The position numbers and the translations under genes are program-made. Below the pieces are notes generated by a model. The model had not been told where the DNA came from. It did no database searches and was given only the letters and a program-made list of their open reading frames with translations. This document shows positions 9,993-18,770 of a stretch of DNA of 64,000 nucleotides, one piece after another. Numbering within the stretch: the first letter of the stretch is position 1; every line of letters begins with the position of its first letter. The DNA is from Paenirhizobium naphthalenivorans (GTDB lineage Bacteria > Pseudomonadota > Alphaproteobacteria > Rhizobiales > Rhizobiaceae), in NCBI RefSeq assembly GCF_007992095.1, contig NZ_BJZP01000001.1, positions 62,001 to 126,000 on the forward strand, written 5' to 3'.

Positions 9993-12299
9993 CTAGCCGG
10001 GTTGCGATGCTTCGACGACGGCCAGCGCCGCCATGTTGACGACGCCGCGTGAGGTGACTGAGGTCGACAGAACGTGCGCGGGCAGGGCGCCGCCGAGCAG
10101 AATTGGGCCAACATGAAGCGCGTCCATCATCGTGCGGACAATGCCGAGCGATATATTGGCGGCGTCGAGATTGGGGAAAACCAGGAGATTGGCCTCGCCG
10201 GTCAACGTACTGATCGGCATGGCGCGTTTACGCAAACTTTCCGAAAGCGCCGAACCGCCCTGCATTTCGCCGTCAGCCTCAAGCGTGGGCGCTTGCTCCC
10301 GGATCAGTTGCAGGGCCTCCCGCATCTTGCGAGCGCTTTCGGAATCGCGTGAGCCGAAGTTCGAGTGCGACACCAGCGCCGCGCGTGGCGTGATCCCGAA
10401 GCGGCGGATTTCCTGAGCAGCTAGGATCGTCATTTCGGCGATCTCTGCGGCGGAGGGGTTGTGAGTCACGAACGTATCGGTGAAGAAGATCGCGCCGCGC
10501 TGTGAAATCAACAGGCTGAGGCCGGAGAAGGAGTGCACTCCGGCCTTCTTGCCGATGATCTGCCCGACGTCGCGTAGGTGCCGGTCATAGCGACCTTCGA
10601 CACCACAAATCAAAGCGTCTGCGTCGCCGCGCTTCACAGCCAGCGCTCCGATGACCGTATTATTGGTACGTACGATCGTGCGGGCGGCCTCCGGATTGAT
10701 GCCGACACGACCGACGAGGCTGAAATATTCGTCGACATAGTCGCGATAGCGCGGATCGGCCTCGGGATTGACGAGTTCAAAGTCGACGCCCGGACGGATG
10801 CGCAGTCCGAAGCGTTCCAGCCGGCTCTCGATGATGTTCGGACGGCCGATCAGGATTGGCTTGCCGGTGCCTTCCTCAAGCAGGACCTGGGCGGCGCGCA
10901 ACACGCGTTCGTCCTCGCCTTCGGCGAAGATCACGCGCTTGTCGGAGGCCTTCTTCGCTGCGGCGAAGATCGGCTTCATGACGAAGCCGGAGCGGAAAAC
11001 AAAGCGGTTTAGTTGATCGAGATAGATGTCGTAGTCGGTGATCGGCCGGCTTGCTACGCCGCTTTCTTCGGCGGCCTTGGCGACGGCCGGAGCGATGCGC
11101 AGGATGAGGCGCGGGTCGAAGGGCGAGGGTATCAGGTAGTTCGGGCCGAAAACTGGGGTTTCTCCGGAATAGGCGCGTGCGGCGACTTCGGAGACTTCTT
11201 CACGGGCAAGAGCGGCGATGGCGCGCACTGCGGCCATCTTCATGTCCTCGTTGATCGTGGTTGCGCCGCAATCGAGCGCGCCGCGGAAGATATAGGGGAA
11301 GCAGAGGACGTTGTTGACCTGATTGGGGAAGTCCGAGCGACCAGTGCAGATCATCGCATCCGGACGTGCGGCACGGGCGAGGTCAGGCATGACTTCAGGC
11401 GTCGGGTTGGCAAGCGCCATGATCAGCGGCTTGTCGGCCATCTGCGCCAGCAGGTCCGGCTTCAGCACGCCGGCGGCGGACAGGCCGAGGAAGACGTCGG
11501 CGCCCTCGATCGAATCGGCCAGTGTGCGTTTGTCACTGTCCTGAGCGTAGATCGATTTCCACTGGTCCATCAGGACTTCGCGTCCGACATAGACCAGTCC
11601 TTCAATGTCGTGCACCCAGATATTCTCGCGCCGCGCGCCGAGGATTACCAGCAGGTTGAGGCAGGCGAGCGCCGCCGCACCGGCGCCGGAGGCGACGATC
11701 TTGACCTCCTCGATCTTTTTGCCGGACAGTTCAAGGCCGTTGAGGATGGCGGCGGCGACGATGATCGCCGTGCCATGCTGATCGTCATGAAAGACCGGGA
11801 TATTCATCTTGTCGCGCAACTGACGTTCGACTTCGAAGCATTCCGGCGCCTTGATGTCTTCGAGATTGATACCGCCGAAGGTCGGCTCAAGTGCCGAGAC
11901 TGTCGAAACCATCGAATCGACGGTCATGGCATCGATCTCTATGTCGAAGACATCGATGCCGGCGAATTTCTTGAACAGGACCGCCTTGCCTTCCATGACG
12001 GGCTTGGAGGCAAGCGGGCCGATATTGCCGAGGCCGAGAACGGCAGTTCCATTGGAAATGACCGCGACGAGATTGGCCCGCGCCGTATAGTCGGCTGCGG
12101 TTTCAGGTTCGTCCCTGATAGCAAGGCAAGGGGCGGCGACGCCAGGTGAATAGGCAAGTGCAAGGTCACGCTGGTTGCCGAGCGGCTTGGTCGCCTGGAT
12201 CTCCAGCTTTCCCGGTCGCGGATAGCGATGATAGAAAAGTGCCTGCTCATCGAGGTCAGCCGTGGCGGCTGCCGGCTTGTTTTTGTCAGTGGTGTCCAT
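9993..12299 (-). CDS. maeB: Malic enzyme with C-terminal phosphotransacetylase-like domain
   Basis: A 768-residue protein that oxidatively decarboxylates malate to pyruvate. Residues 1 to about 430 are the malic enzyme proper ([18 protein letters not shown], the dinucleotide-binding [19 protein letters not shown]). The remainder resembles phosphate acetyltransferase ([11 protein letters not shown] at the junction, [12 protein letters not shown], then [10 protein letters not shown] near the end); in this family the domain is regulatory rather than catalytic. Rhizobia have two such fused enzymes, NAD-preferring DME and NADP-preferring TME, and cofactor choice cannot be decided from sequence alone. 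The start at 12299 follows the conserved N-terminus of the family; the frame stays open 78 bases further upstream without a good ribosome-binding site. Confidence 0.94.
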   Translation of the reverse strand: MDTTDKNKPAAATADLDEQALFYHRYPRPGKLEIQATKPLGNQRDLALAYSPGVAAPCLAIRDEPETAADYTARANLVAVISNGTAVLGLGNIGPLASKPVMEGKAVLFKKFAGIDVFDIEIDAMTVDSMVSTVSALEPTFGGINLEDIKAPECFEVERQLRDKMNIPVFHDDQHGTAIIVAAAILNGLELSGKKIEEVKIVASGAGAAALACLNLLVILGARRENIWVHDIEGLVYVGREVLMDQWKSIYAQDSDKRTLADSIEGADVFLGLSAAGVLKPDLLAQMADKPLIMALANPTPEVMPDLARAARPDAMICTGRSDFPNQVNNVLCFPYIFRGALDCGATTINEDMKMAAVRAIAALAREEVSEVAARAYSGETPVFGPNYLIPSPFDPRLILRIAPAVAKAAEESGVASRPITDYDIYLDQLNRFVFRSGFVMKPIFAAAKKASDKRVIFAEGEDERVLRAAQVLLEEGTGKPILIGRPNIIESRLERFGLRIRPGVDFELVNPEADPRYRDYVDEYFSLVGRVGINPEAARTIVRTNNTVIGALAVKRGDADALICGVEGRYDRHLRDVGQIIGKKAGVHSFSGLSLLISQRGAIFFTDTFVTHNPSAAEIAEMTILAAQEIRRFGITPRAALVSHSNFGSRDSESARKMREALQLIREQAPTLEADGEMQGGSALSESLRKRAMPISTLTGEANLLVFPNLDAANISLGIVRTMMDALHVGPILLGGALPAHVLSTSVTSRGVVNMAALAVVEASQPG

Positions 12300-12410
12300 G
12301 CTTTTCAGTGTCCGGTCCATTCTCTGGTATGCGTTCCTGCATACACGAAATGAACCGGGTTGGGAGTACCCTCCCACATTCCTCAGCGATTTTGTGAGGA
12401 GCAGGATGGG

Positions 12411-12430
12411 AAGGGGGCGTAGGCCCCCTT
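12411..12430 (-). terminator. Terminator of the small lipoprotein gene
   Basis: AAGGGGGC pairs perfectly with GCCCCCTT around a GTAG loop, 56 bases beyond the lipoprotein stop. The minus-strand continuation is CCCATCC, so there is no U-run. It also lies between the lipoprotein gene and the malic enzyme gene, which run the same way. Confidence 0.5.
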
Positions 12431-12485
12431 TACGAGATAATGAGGGCTCGCGGCGTCGGGCGTGGCCTGACCGGGAGCCAGTCCG

Positions 12486-12671
12486 TCAGGTCGAGGGCGA
12501 GACGACCGGCGGCAGCGAGGTTGCGTGCAGGCCGTATTTCGACTTGGCGCATTCCTCGGCCGAAAGACCAGCCTTGGCGCAGGCCACAGCCTTTTCATCC
12601 GCCGGCTTGGTCGTCTGCGAGCAGCCGGCAAGGGCGCCGAGCATCAGCGATGCAATGAGCAACTTCTTCAT
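12486..12671 (-). CDS. Small lipoprotein, 61 residues
   Basis: The start at 12671 has GGAG six bases upstream; an in-frame ATG four codons earlier is less well placed. The product begins MKKLLIASLMLGALAGC, a lipoprotein signal with the lipobox LAGC and acylated Cys17. The mature part is about 45 residues with a second conserved-looking pair, CAKAGLSAEECAKSKYGL, that could form a disulfide. This is the form of many small entericidin-like or unclassified rhizobial lipoproteins; I cannot name a function. The gene is divergent from a TetR regulator, and a perfect dyad between them suggests that regulator controls it. Confidence 0.75.
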   Translation of the reverse strand: MKKLLIASLMLGALAGCSQTTKPADEKAVACAKAGLSAEECAKSKYGLHATSLPPVVSPST

Positions 12672-12733
12672 CGTGGTCTCCAAGGTTTGGGCATATCGGC
12701 CCGAGGGACAATCTGAATCTACATGGCATTAAA

Positions 12734-12749
12734 TGAACAAAACTGTTCA
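12734..12749. promoter_or_regulatory. Candidate TetR operator in the divergent promoter region
   Basis: TGAACAAAACTGTTCA has perfect 6-bp arms around AAAC. It lies 63 bases upstream of the lipoprotein start and 125 bases upstream of the preferred TetR start, the usual place for an autoregulatory TetR site. Its position also argues against the upstream ATG at 12733, which would place the dyad inside the reading frame. Confidence 0.45.
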
Positions 12750-12873
12750 AATGTCAACATTGTCGTTTTTCCTGTTTGCTGCTATCGATATGGGGACCGC
12801 TTTCGGCAAGCGGCGTGCGCTGTGCTGTACGCCGAGTGCCAAAGAGTGGAAGTTCAGAAAGGGAAATTGCACC

Positions 12874-13479
12874 GTGAAGTCTGGTGTTCAGTGTCGCATC
12901 CACGAGGCGGCGATGCGACTGTTCGCACGGGTGGGCGCGGGCCGGGTGAACGTCAGCGATCTTGCCGCGGAGGCGGGGGTGGCGCGGGGCACGATCTACA
13001 ATGCCGTCCCCAATCCGGACAGTTTGTTCGAAGACGTCGCAGGAGATCTCGCAGCGGAGATGCAGGAGCGTGTACGCGTCAGCATCGCTGCGCTTGACGA
13101 GCCCGCCTATCGGATCGCCTGCGGCATCCGTCTCTTCATTCGTCGAGCCCATGAGGAGCCGGAATGGGGGCGCTTTATCGTGCATTTCGGCTTCAGCAAC
13201 AAGACGTTGCGAGGTCTACTTACGGCCTCCGTCGCGGATGAGATGGCGCAGGCAATCGAAAGCGGCCGCTATGCGATTGGTGCGGACCAGGTCACCGCCA
13301 TGGTCGCGGTAATCGGCGGCGCGACCTTGTCGGGAATGATGTTGGTGCAGGAAGGCTACAAGAGCTGGCGGGACGCGGGCAGCGAGGTGGCACAGTTCAT
13401 TCTCGTGGCCTTGGGCGTCGAGCGCACGGAGGCGGCCGAGATCGCTCGGCGAGAATTGCCACAACTGATACAGCCCTAG
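12874..13479 (+). CDS. TetR/AcrR family transcriptional regulator
   Basis: A 201-residue repressor-type protein when started at the GTG at 12874, which has AAGGGA about nine bases upstream. The frame is open back to an ATG at 12733, but the extra 47 residues are cysteine-rich and unlike the family. The N-terminal helix-turn-helix is typical: IHEAAMRLFARVG, NVSDLAAEAGVARGTIYNAV and then NPDSLFEDVAGDL. The C-terminal ligand domain has no recognisable class. The only divergent neighbour is the small lipoprotein gene, its likely target. The ligand is unknown. Confidence 0.88.
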   Translation: MKSGVQCRIHEAAMRLFARVGAGRVNVSDLAAEAGVARGTIYNAVPNPDSLFEDVAGDLAAEMQERVRVSIAALDEPAYRIACGIRLFIRRAHEEPEWGRFIVHFGFSNKTLRGLLTASVADEMAQAIESGRYAIGADQVTAMVAVIGGATLSGMMLVQEGYKSWRDAGSEVAQFILVALGVERTEAAEIARRELPQLIQP

Positions 13480-13584
13480 AAGGGTGTCTTGGGGAGCCCG
13501 GTTCCTCTGGTCTGTCATGTTCCTGAAACAAGAGTCTGATTTGGAAAAAAGGGCAAAGGCTCGTCAAACGAGAGGCCCAAGACC

Positions 13585-14424
13585 GTGAATTCAGAACCGG
13601 AAATCCGTCACTTCAGAACTCTGTTCATTTCCGACGTCCACCTTGGATCCAAGGCGGCCAAGGTGGACTTTCTGCTCGATTTCCTGCGTACCCATGAGGC
13701 AGAGACCATCTTTCTTGTCGGCGACATCGTCGATGGCTGGCGCCTGAAGCGCAGCTGGTACTGGCCGCAAGATTGCAATGACGTGGTTCAGAAGTTGTTG
13801 CGCAAGGCGCGCAAGGGGACCCGCATCGTCTACATTCCCGGCAATCATGACGAATTCCTCCGTGGCTTTCCCGGCACTCATTTCGGAGGCATCGAGGTTG
13901 CCGAGCGAATGATCCATGTGACGGCGGACGGCAGGAAATACCTTGTTCTGCATGGCGACGAGTTCGACGTGGTGGTTCGCAATGCCCGGCTCGTCGCCTA
14001 CCTGGGTGACTGGGCCTATGATATGGCGATCAATATCAATATCCTTTTGGCGGCGATCCGCCGTCGCCTCGGAATGCCCTATTGGTCATTCTCGGCCTGG
14101 GCCAAGCTCCAGGTGAAGCAGGCGGTCAACTTCATCGGAGAATTTCAGCACGTGGTTGCCGAGGAGGCGCGGCGCAACGACGTCGACGGTGTGATCTGCG
14201 GTCATATCCACCATGCCGTCATGGAGGACATCGACGGTATTCACTACGTCAACACCGGGGACTGGGTGGAGAGCTGCACGGCAATAGGCGAGCATTTCGA
14301 CGGAAGCTTCGAGCTGATCTCGTGGGGGCACCGGATCGGTGCGCCGTCAAAGCAGGTCGCTGCTCTCGCGCCGCCTGCGGTTGCGACCGCGCTCGCCAAG
14401 GAGAAGGACGTTCAGGCGGCCTAG
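13585..14424 (+). CDS. LpxH-like metallophosphoesterase (UDP-2,3-diacylglucosamine diphosphatase family)
   Basis: A 279-residue calcineurin-like phosphoesterase starting at GTG with GAGG eight bases upstream. All metal-binding motifs are present in order: SDVHLGS (about 13-19), GDIVDGW, GNHDEF, LHGDEFD and GHIHHA. The family includes LpxH, which cleaves UDP-2,3-diacylglucosamine in lipid A synthesis. Rhizobiales generally carry LpxI inside the lpx cluster for that step, so this homologue may act on another lipid diphosphate. The downstream Mla-type lipid-transport operon fits an envelope role. The fold assignment is firm; the substrate is not. Confidence 0.85.
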   Translation: MNSEPEIRHFRTLFISDVHLGSKAAKVDFLLDFLRTHEAETIFLVGDIVDGWRLKRSWYWPQDCNDVVQKLLRKARKGTRIVYIPGNHDEFLRGFPGTHFGGIEVAERMIHVTADGRKYLVLHGDEFDVVVRNARLVAYLGDWAYDMAININILLAAIRRRLGMPYWSFSAWAKLQVKQAVNFIGEFQHVVAEEARRNDVDGVICGHIHHAVMEDIDGIHYVNTGDWVESCTAIGEHFDGSFELISWGHRIGAPSKQVAALAPPAVATALAKEKDVQAA

Positions 14425-14586
14425 CTGTCCGTGGGGCGGGGCGGTGGCCATTCTGCGCCGAACTGTCTGTGGTTTCGCGGTGACGGGCGTTGATAAACGT
14501 TCCCTTAAGGATTTCATTGCTGGCTCGTCCGGCTATACTGCGACATCGAGTGATTTGCGCCGCCTAACCGAATGGGTGAGGCCCGC

Positions 14587-15765
14587 GTGGCGCGATGCGT
14601 GGAAGTTGTCAGGACCTTGAAGTCGGTACACCCAGAAAGCGCCGCGATTGACGTCGAAGACCTGCATGACGACGGGTATCGCGTCCGGCTGTCCGGCGCA
14701 TGGCGCAACAACAGTCTCGGTGTGCTGTTGCGTGACAATGGCCAGTTGTTTCCCGCCAATGGCGCGAAGTCGCTGGAGATCGATCTCGCAGCCGTATCGG
14801 ACATGGATATGGCCGGCGCCTGGCTGGTTCGGCGTTTCGTTACTGTTCGCGAGAAGGAGGGCGGCAAGGTCACATTGACCGGTGGCACGCCCGCGATGCG
14901 TGAACTGCTCCGCGTCTTGCCCGAAGATGTCAAGCGCCCCGCGCCTGCGCCGCCAAAAGGGCCACTGCTCCAGCGGCTGTTCTCGCCGATTGGCAAGATC
15001 ATGGTGGACCTTTGGTTCGACATCGTCGCAATGATGTTCGTGCTGGGATCGGCCGTTCACGGCGCGCAGACCAAGCTCGGCCGCGGTAGCGGCGTCTCGC
15101 CGGCCTCGGTCGTCGCTCAGATGGACCACATGGGAGTCCGCGCGGTGCCGATCGTGGCCCTGATGTCCTTCCTCATCGGCGCAATCATTGCCCAGCAAGG
15201 CGCTTTCCAGCTGCGTTATTTCGGAGCCGAGATTTTTGTTGTCGACCTGGTTGGTATCCTGCAACTGCGCGAAATTGGCGTGTTGTTGACAGCGATCATG
15301 GTCGCCGGACGCTCGGGCAGTGCGATCACGGCCGAAATCGGTTCGATGAAGATGCGCGAGGAAATCGACGCGCTCAAGGTCATCGGGCTCAATCCCATCG
15401 GTGTGTTGGTCTTCCCGCGCCTCGTGGCCTTGACCATAGTCCTGCCCTTGCTCACCATCCTCGCCAATTTCGCCGCACTTTACGGTGCGGCACTGGTAGC
15501 CTGGAGCTATTCCGGCATCACCTTTGACGTTTTTACCACCCGCTTGCATGAGGCGATCGACTATTCGACGGTTGCGTCGGGCATGATCAAGGCGCCCTTC
15601 ATGGCGTTGATTGTTGGCATCGTTTCGGCCGTTGAAGGCATGAAGGTGGGCGGGAGTGCTGAATCGCTCGGCCGGCACGTCACAGCGGCCGTTGTAAAAT
15701 CAATTTTCGTGGTCATTCTCGTGGACGCGCTGTTTGCGATCTTCTATTCGGCGATCGACTTTTGA
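14587..15765 (+). CDS. mlaE: MlaE-family ABC transporter permease with N-terminal STAS-like domain
   Basis: The inner-membrane permease of an MCE-type lipid transporter, 392 residues. The GTG at 14587 has GAGG five bases upstream; an ATG five codons earlier is possible. The first ~110 residues are soluble and STAS-like (SLEIDLAAVSDMDMAGAWLV), the role filled in E. coli by the separate protein MlaB. The rest is the MlaE/YrbE permease, with hydrophobic helices and the conserved GREIGVLLTAIMVAGRSGSA-like stretch (here LREIGVLLTAIMVAGRSGSA) around 235-255. It is followed nine bases later by the ATPase gene. It probably maintains outer-membrane lipid asymmetry. Confidence 0.92.
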   Translation: MARCVEVVRTLKSVHPESAAIDVEDLHDDGYRVRLSGAWRNNSLGVLLRDNGQLFPANGAKSLEIDLAAVSDMDMAGAWLVRRFVTVREKEGGKVTLTGGTPAMRELLRVLPEDVKRPAPAPPKGPLLQRLFSPIGKIMVDLWFDIVAMMFVLGSAVHGAQTKLGRGSGVSPASVVAQMDHMGVRAVPIVALMSFLIGAIIAQQGAFQLRYFGAEIFVVDLVGILQLREIGVLLTAIMVAGRSGSAITAEIGSMKMREEIDALKVIGLNPIGVLVFPRLVALTIVLPLLTILANFAALYGAALVAWSYSGITFDVFTTRLHEAIDYSTVASGMIKAPFMALIVGIVSAVEGMKVGGSAESLGRHVTAAVVKSIFVVILVDALFAIFYSAIDF

Positions 15766-15773
15766 GGGGCGCG

Positions 15774-16601
15774 ATGGACATGCAGGCGCAGGTGCCGCAG
15801 GAAAAGGAGCGCGACAAGGTTCTGTCGGTCCGGGGGCTGACGGTCGGCTTCGGCAACAAGATCGTGCTCGACAATCTTGATCTCGACATTTATCGCGGCG
15901 AGATCCTCGGCTTCGTCGGGGCCTCAGGCGCCGGCAAGTCGGTATTGATGCGAACCGTCCTGCGGCTGCTGCCGCGCCGGTCCGGCACGATCGAGATTCT
16001 CGGCTCGGACTACGACACCGTCGATGAACGCGAGCGGATGGAGCTCGATACACGGCTTGGCGTTCTTTTCCAGCAGGGAGCCCTGTTCTCGGCGCTGACC
16101 GTCAAGGAGAATATCCAACTGCCGATGCGGGAATATCTCGATTTACCGCAATGGCTGATGGACGAACTGGCTTATCTCAAGCTCGATCTGGTCGGGCTCG
16201 ATGCCGATGCCGGCGACAAGTATCCTTCGGAGCTTTCGGGCGGAATGATCAAGCGCGCCGCCCTTGCGCGCGCTATCGCCCTCGACCCGGATCTGGTGTT
16301 CCTTGATGAGCCGACATCGGGCCTCGATCCGATCGGGGCTGCCGAATTCGACGAACTCATCGCCAGATTGCGCGACACGCTCGGCCTGACCGTCTATATG
16401 GTGACGCACGACCTCGACAGCCTGTTCTCCGTCTGTGACCGGATCGCGGTACTAGGCCAAAAGCGCGTCTTGGTCGAAGGAAGCTTAGAAGATATGCTGG
16501 TATGCGATGATCCTTGGGTCCGATCCTATTTCAGGGGTAAGCGAGCCCGCTCCATTCCACGGCCGGAAAGCCCGGCGACATCCGGTAAAGTGACTGACTG
16601 A
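15774..16601 (+). CDS. mlaF: MlaF-family ABC transporter ATP-binding protein
   Basis: The 275-residue ATPase partner of the MlaE permease. The ATG at 15774 is chosen because GAGGGG lies just upstream, overlapping the permease stop; an in-frame TTG four codons earlier is weaker. Walker A is GASGAGKS near residue 45, the signature is LSGGMIKRAALARA, Walker B is LVFLDEPTSGLDP, and the switch histidine is in MVTHDLDS. The stop codon overlaps the start of the MCE gene (TGATG), which points to translational coupling. The C-terminal tail after residue 250 is Arg/Ser/Pro-rich and unlike the core fold. Confidence 0.95.
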   Translation: MDMQAQVPQEKERDKVLSVRGLTVGFGNKIVLDNLDLDIYRGEILGFVGASGAGKSVLMRTVLRLLPRRSGTIEILGSDYDTVDERERMELDTRLGVLFQQGALFSALTVKENIQLPMREYLDLPQWLMDELAYLKLDLVGLDADAGDKYPSELSGGMIKRAALARAIALDPDLVFLDEPTSGLDPIGAAEFDELIARLRDTLGLTVYMVTHDLDSLFSVCDRIAVLGQKRVLVEGSLEDMLVCDDPWVRSYFRGKRARSIPRPESPATSGKVTD

Positions 16602-17971
16602 TGGAAACCAAAGCCAATTACGCGATCGTCGGTTTCTTTACGGTGCTGGTCATCGCGGCCGCTTTCGGTTTCGTCTACTGGATGGCGGAATATGGCCGGG
16701 GCGGTACGCTCGCTCCGCTGGCTATTCGCATACCGGGCTCGGCAAACGGGTTGAGCATCGGTTCGCCGGTGCGTTTCAACGGTATTGCCGTTGGCTCGGT
16801 GCGCAGTCTCTATATCGACAAGGAAGACCCGGAGTTCTCTGTGGCCTTCACAGAGGTGCGCGCGGATGCACCGGTGACGGCGCAAACCAAGGCGGTGCTT
16901 GAGATCCAGGGGTTGACGGGTGCTGCCTATATCGAACTCTCCGGCGGCAATGCGAGCGACGAGAATATTCTGGAAAAGGCTATCGCCACCGGCAAGCCGG
17001 CCGTTCTGCTCGCTGACCAATCGAGCGTGACCAACCTTCTGGCGACCGCCGACAAGATCCTGAAGCGCGCCGACGACGCTATTGGCCAATTGCAGGGGTT
17101 CATCACGGATGCCCGCGCTCCATTGACCAATACGGTGAAGAACGCCGAAACCTTTTCCAAGTCGCTCGCCGACAATGCCTCTGGTATCGACAAGTTCCTG
17201 CAAAGCGTGAGCTTGCTGTCCGAATCCATCTCCGGTCTGTCCGGGCGGCTGGATTCGACGCTCGGCGCGGCTGAGAGCCTTTTCAAGGCACTCAACTCTG
17301 ACAAGATCGATGAGATCCTCGCGAATACTGCGGAATTCACCGGAAATTTCGCCGAGGCCTCGGACAAGATAGGCCCCGCGATCGAAAACTTCCGGGACAC
17401 GGCGGCGACCTTCCAGAAGTTTGGCGAGAATGCGGACAAGACGCTTGCGCGGGTTGACGAGGTCGTCGCAGCGATCGATGCGCAGAAGATCTCCACGGTG
17501 ATGAACGATGTTTCCGCCGCCTCGGCCGACGCGCGCGAGGCGGTTGCTGGCTTCAAGGACCTGAGCCAGAGTATGAACGCCCGGACCCAGGACATCGATC
17601 AGGCGATCACCGATTTCACCCAACTCGCCAACAAGCTGAACAATGCCTCGGATCAGATCGACGGTATCCTGACAAAGGTCGATTCCTTCCTTGGTTCGGG
17701 CGAGGCGAATTCGCTGAGTGTTGAGGCGCGCAAGACGCTGCAATCGATCCGCGGCGCCGCCGACAACCTCAATTCCAAGATCGGGCCGATCGCCGACAAC
17801 CTGACGCGCTTTTCCAATACGGGGCTCAGGGATATTCAGTCGCTGGTCACCGACACGCGCCAGACGGTGCGTGGGCTCAACGACGCTATTACCAATTTCG
17901 ATCAGAATCCGCAGCGCCTGCTGTTCGGCGGGGAAAACGTCAAGCAATACGATGGGCGGATGCGCCGATGA
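16601..17971 (+). CDS. mlaD: MCE-family substrate-binding protein (MlaD-like) with long helical tail
   Basis: A 456-residue protein anchored by one N-terminal membrane helix (residues 8-28). The MCE domain spans about 40-120 with SPVRFNGIAVGSV and LTGAAYIELSGG. It is followed by a tail of over 300 residues with heptad-like helical character, much longer than E. coli MlaD (about 180 residues) and closer to PqiB-like or LetB-like tunnel proteins or to other alphaproteobacterial MCE proteins. The protein likely forms a hexameric periplasmic lipid channel. The start overlaps the ATPase stop and the stop overlaps the lipoprotein start (ATGA), so all four genes form one tight operon. Confidence 0.92.
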   Translation: METKANYAIVGFFTVLVIAAAFGFVYWMAEYGRGGTLAPLAIRIPGSANGLSIGSPVRFNGIAVGSVRSLYIDKEDPEFSVAFTEVRADAPVTAQTKAVLEIQGLTGAAYIELSGGNASDENILEKAIATGKPAVLLADQSSVTNLLATADKILKRADDAIGQLQGFITDARAPLTNTVKNAETFSKSLADNASGIDKFLQSVSLLSESISGLSGRLDSTLGAAESLFKALNSDKIDEILANTAEFTGNFAEASDKIGPAIENFRDTAATFQKFGENADKTLARVDEVVAAIDAQKISTVMNDVSAASADAREAVAGFKDLSQSMNARTQDIDQAITDFTQLANKLNNASDQIDGILTKVDSFLGSGEANSLSVEARKTLQSIRGAADNLNSKIGPIADNLTRFSNTGLRDIQSLVTDTRQTVRGLNDAITNFDQNPQRLLFGGENVKQYDGRMRR

Positions 17972-18618
17972 ACGCAAGGACGGCAAAGGTTAGGGTTCAC
18001 ATGGAGGCAAGCGCGATAACGACACGTCGCAAGACGGGATGGAGGTCGGTGCTGGTTCTACCCCTGCTGCTCGCGGGACTTGCGGCGTGCGGATCTAAGG
18101 CCCCGAACGACACTTTCGACATTACGGCGGCTCCGGCGGTCAAGACGAACACGCCGGCGCGCAGCCGGCAGCTTCTGGTCGCCGACCCGACCGCGCTCAA
18201 GGCGCTCGACAGCGAAATGGTGCTGGTACGGGTCACGCCCTCGGAGGTTCGCTATCTGTCGAAATCGCAGTGGAGCGATAAACTGACCCGCATGGTGCAG
18301 GCAAAGCTCGTCGAGACCTTCGAGAACACTGGAAAGCTGGACGGTGTCGGCAAGCCGGGTCAGGGGCTGGCGATCGACTTTCAGTTGATCAGCGACATCC
18401 GGGCCTTCGAGGTCGACACGGTTGGCGCCGATCGCGGGGTGGTCGAGATTTCCGTCAAACTACTCAACGACCGCAATGGTTCGGTCAAGGCGCAAAAGGT
18501 TTTCAGCGCCAGTGAGCTGGCTTCCGGTACATCGAACGAGGCCTATATTCGGGCTATGGACCGGGCCTTTGCTCGGGTGAGTGCCGAGATCGTCGCCTGG
18601 ACGCTGGCGCAGCTCTAG
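17968..18618 (+). CDS. ABC-type transport auxiliary lipoprotein (PqiC/ABC_trans_aux family)
   Basis: A 216-residue outer-membrane-type lipoprotein with a long basic N-region and the lipobox LAAC, giving acylated Cys41. An ATG at residue 12 is an alternative start that gives a more normal signal length. The mature part matches the PqiC-like auxiliary family (RSRQLLVADPTALKALDSEM, then WSDKLTRMVQAKL, then AYIRAMDRAFARVSAEIVAW). It probably docks the MCE protein at the outer membrane. It overlaps the MCE gene by four bases and closes the operon; a clear terminator follows. No MlaC or MlaA homologue is present nearby. Confidence 0.88.
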   Translation: MNARTAKVRVHMEASAITTRRKTGWRSVLVLPLLLAGLAACGSKAPNDTFDITAAPAVKTNTPARSRQLLVADPTALKALDSEMVLVRVTPSEVRYLSKSQWSDKLTRMVQAKLVETFENTGKLDGVGKPGQGLAIDFQLISDIRAFEVDTVGADRGVVEISVKLLNDRNGSVKAQKVFSASELASGTSNEAYIRAMDRAFARVSAEIVAWTLAQL

Positions 18619-18686
18619 GCGCAGGGATGGGCCGCTAAGGGGCGCTACGTGTCGGTCCGCTTTGCTCCCGCCAATGAGAAACAGAG

Positions 18687-18723
18687 AAGCCCCGGGCCAA
18701 TTCAGGCGCCGGGGCTTTTCTTT
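18687..18723 (+). terminator. Intrinsic terminator of the Mla-type operon
   Basis: AAGCCCCGG pairs with CCGGGGCTT around a 13-base loop, followed by TTCTTTG. It lies 68 bases after the last operon gene and between convergent genes. Confidence 0.85.
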
Positions 18724-18770
18724 GTGTGCATGCTCGTTAGGGTCGGCGGTCGCTCGCCGGCGTCGCTTGA

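Noticed and set aside
11013-12149. A 378-codon plus-strand frame
   Set aside because: It is antisense to the malic enzyme gene, whose motifs are clear, and reads as an Asp/Gly/Val-rich shadow.
14533-15678. A 381-codon minus-strand frame
   Set aside because: It is antisense to the MlaE permease gene and is rich in His, Asp and Gln as expected for a shadow of a hydrophobic protein.
16526-17986. A 486-codon minus-strand frame
   Set aside because: Antisense to the MCE-domain gene of a tightly overlapping four-gene operon; no recognisable motif.
18687-18723. The hairpin after the Mla operon as a shared bidirectional terminator
   Set aside because: The T-rich tract is only on the plus-strand side; on the minus strand the stem is followed by TCTCTGTTTC, which is weak, so I assign it to the plus-strand operon only.
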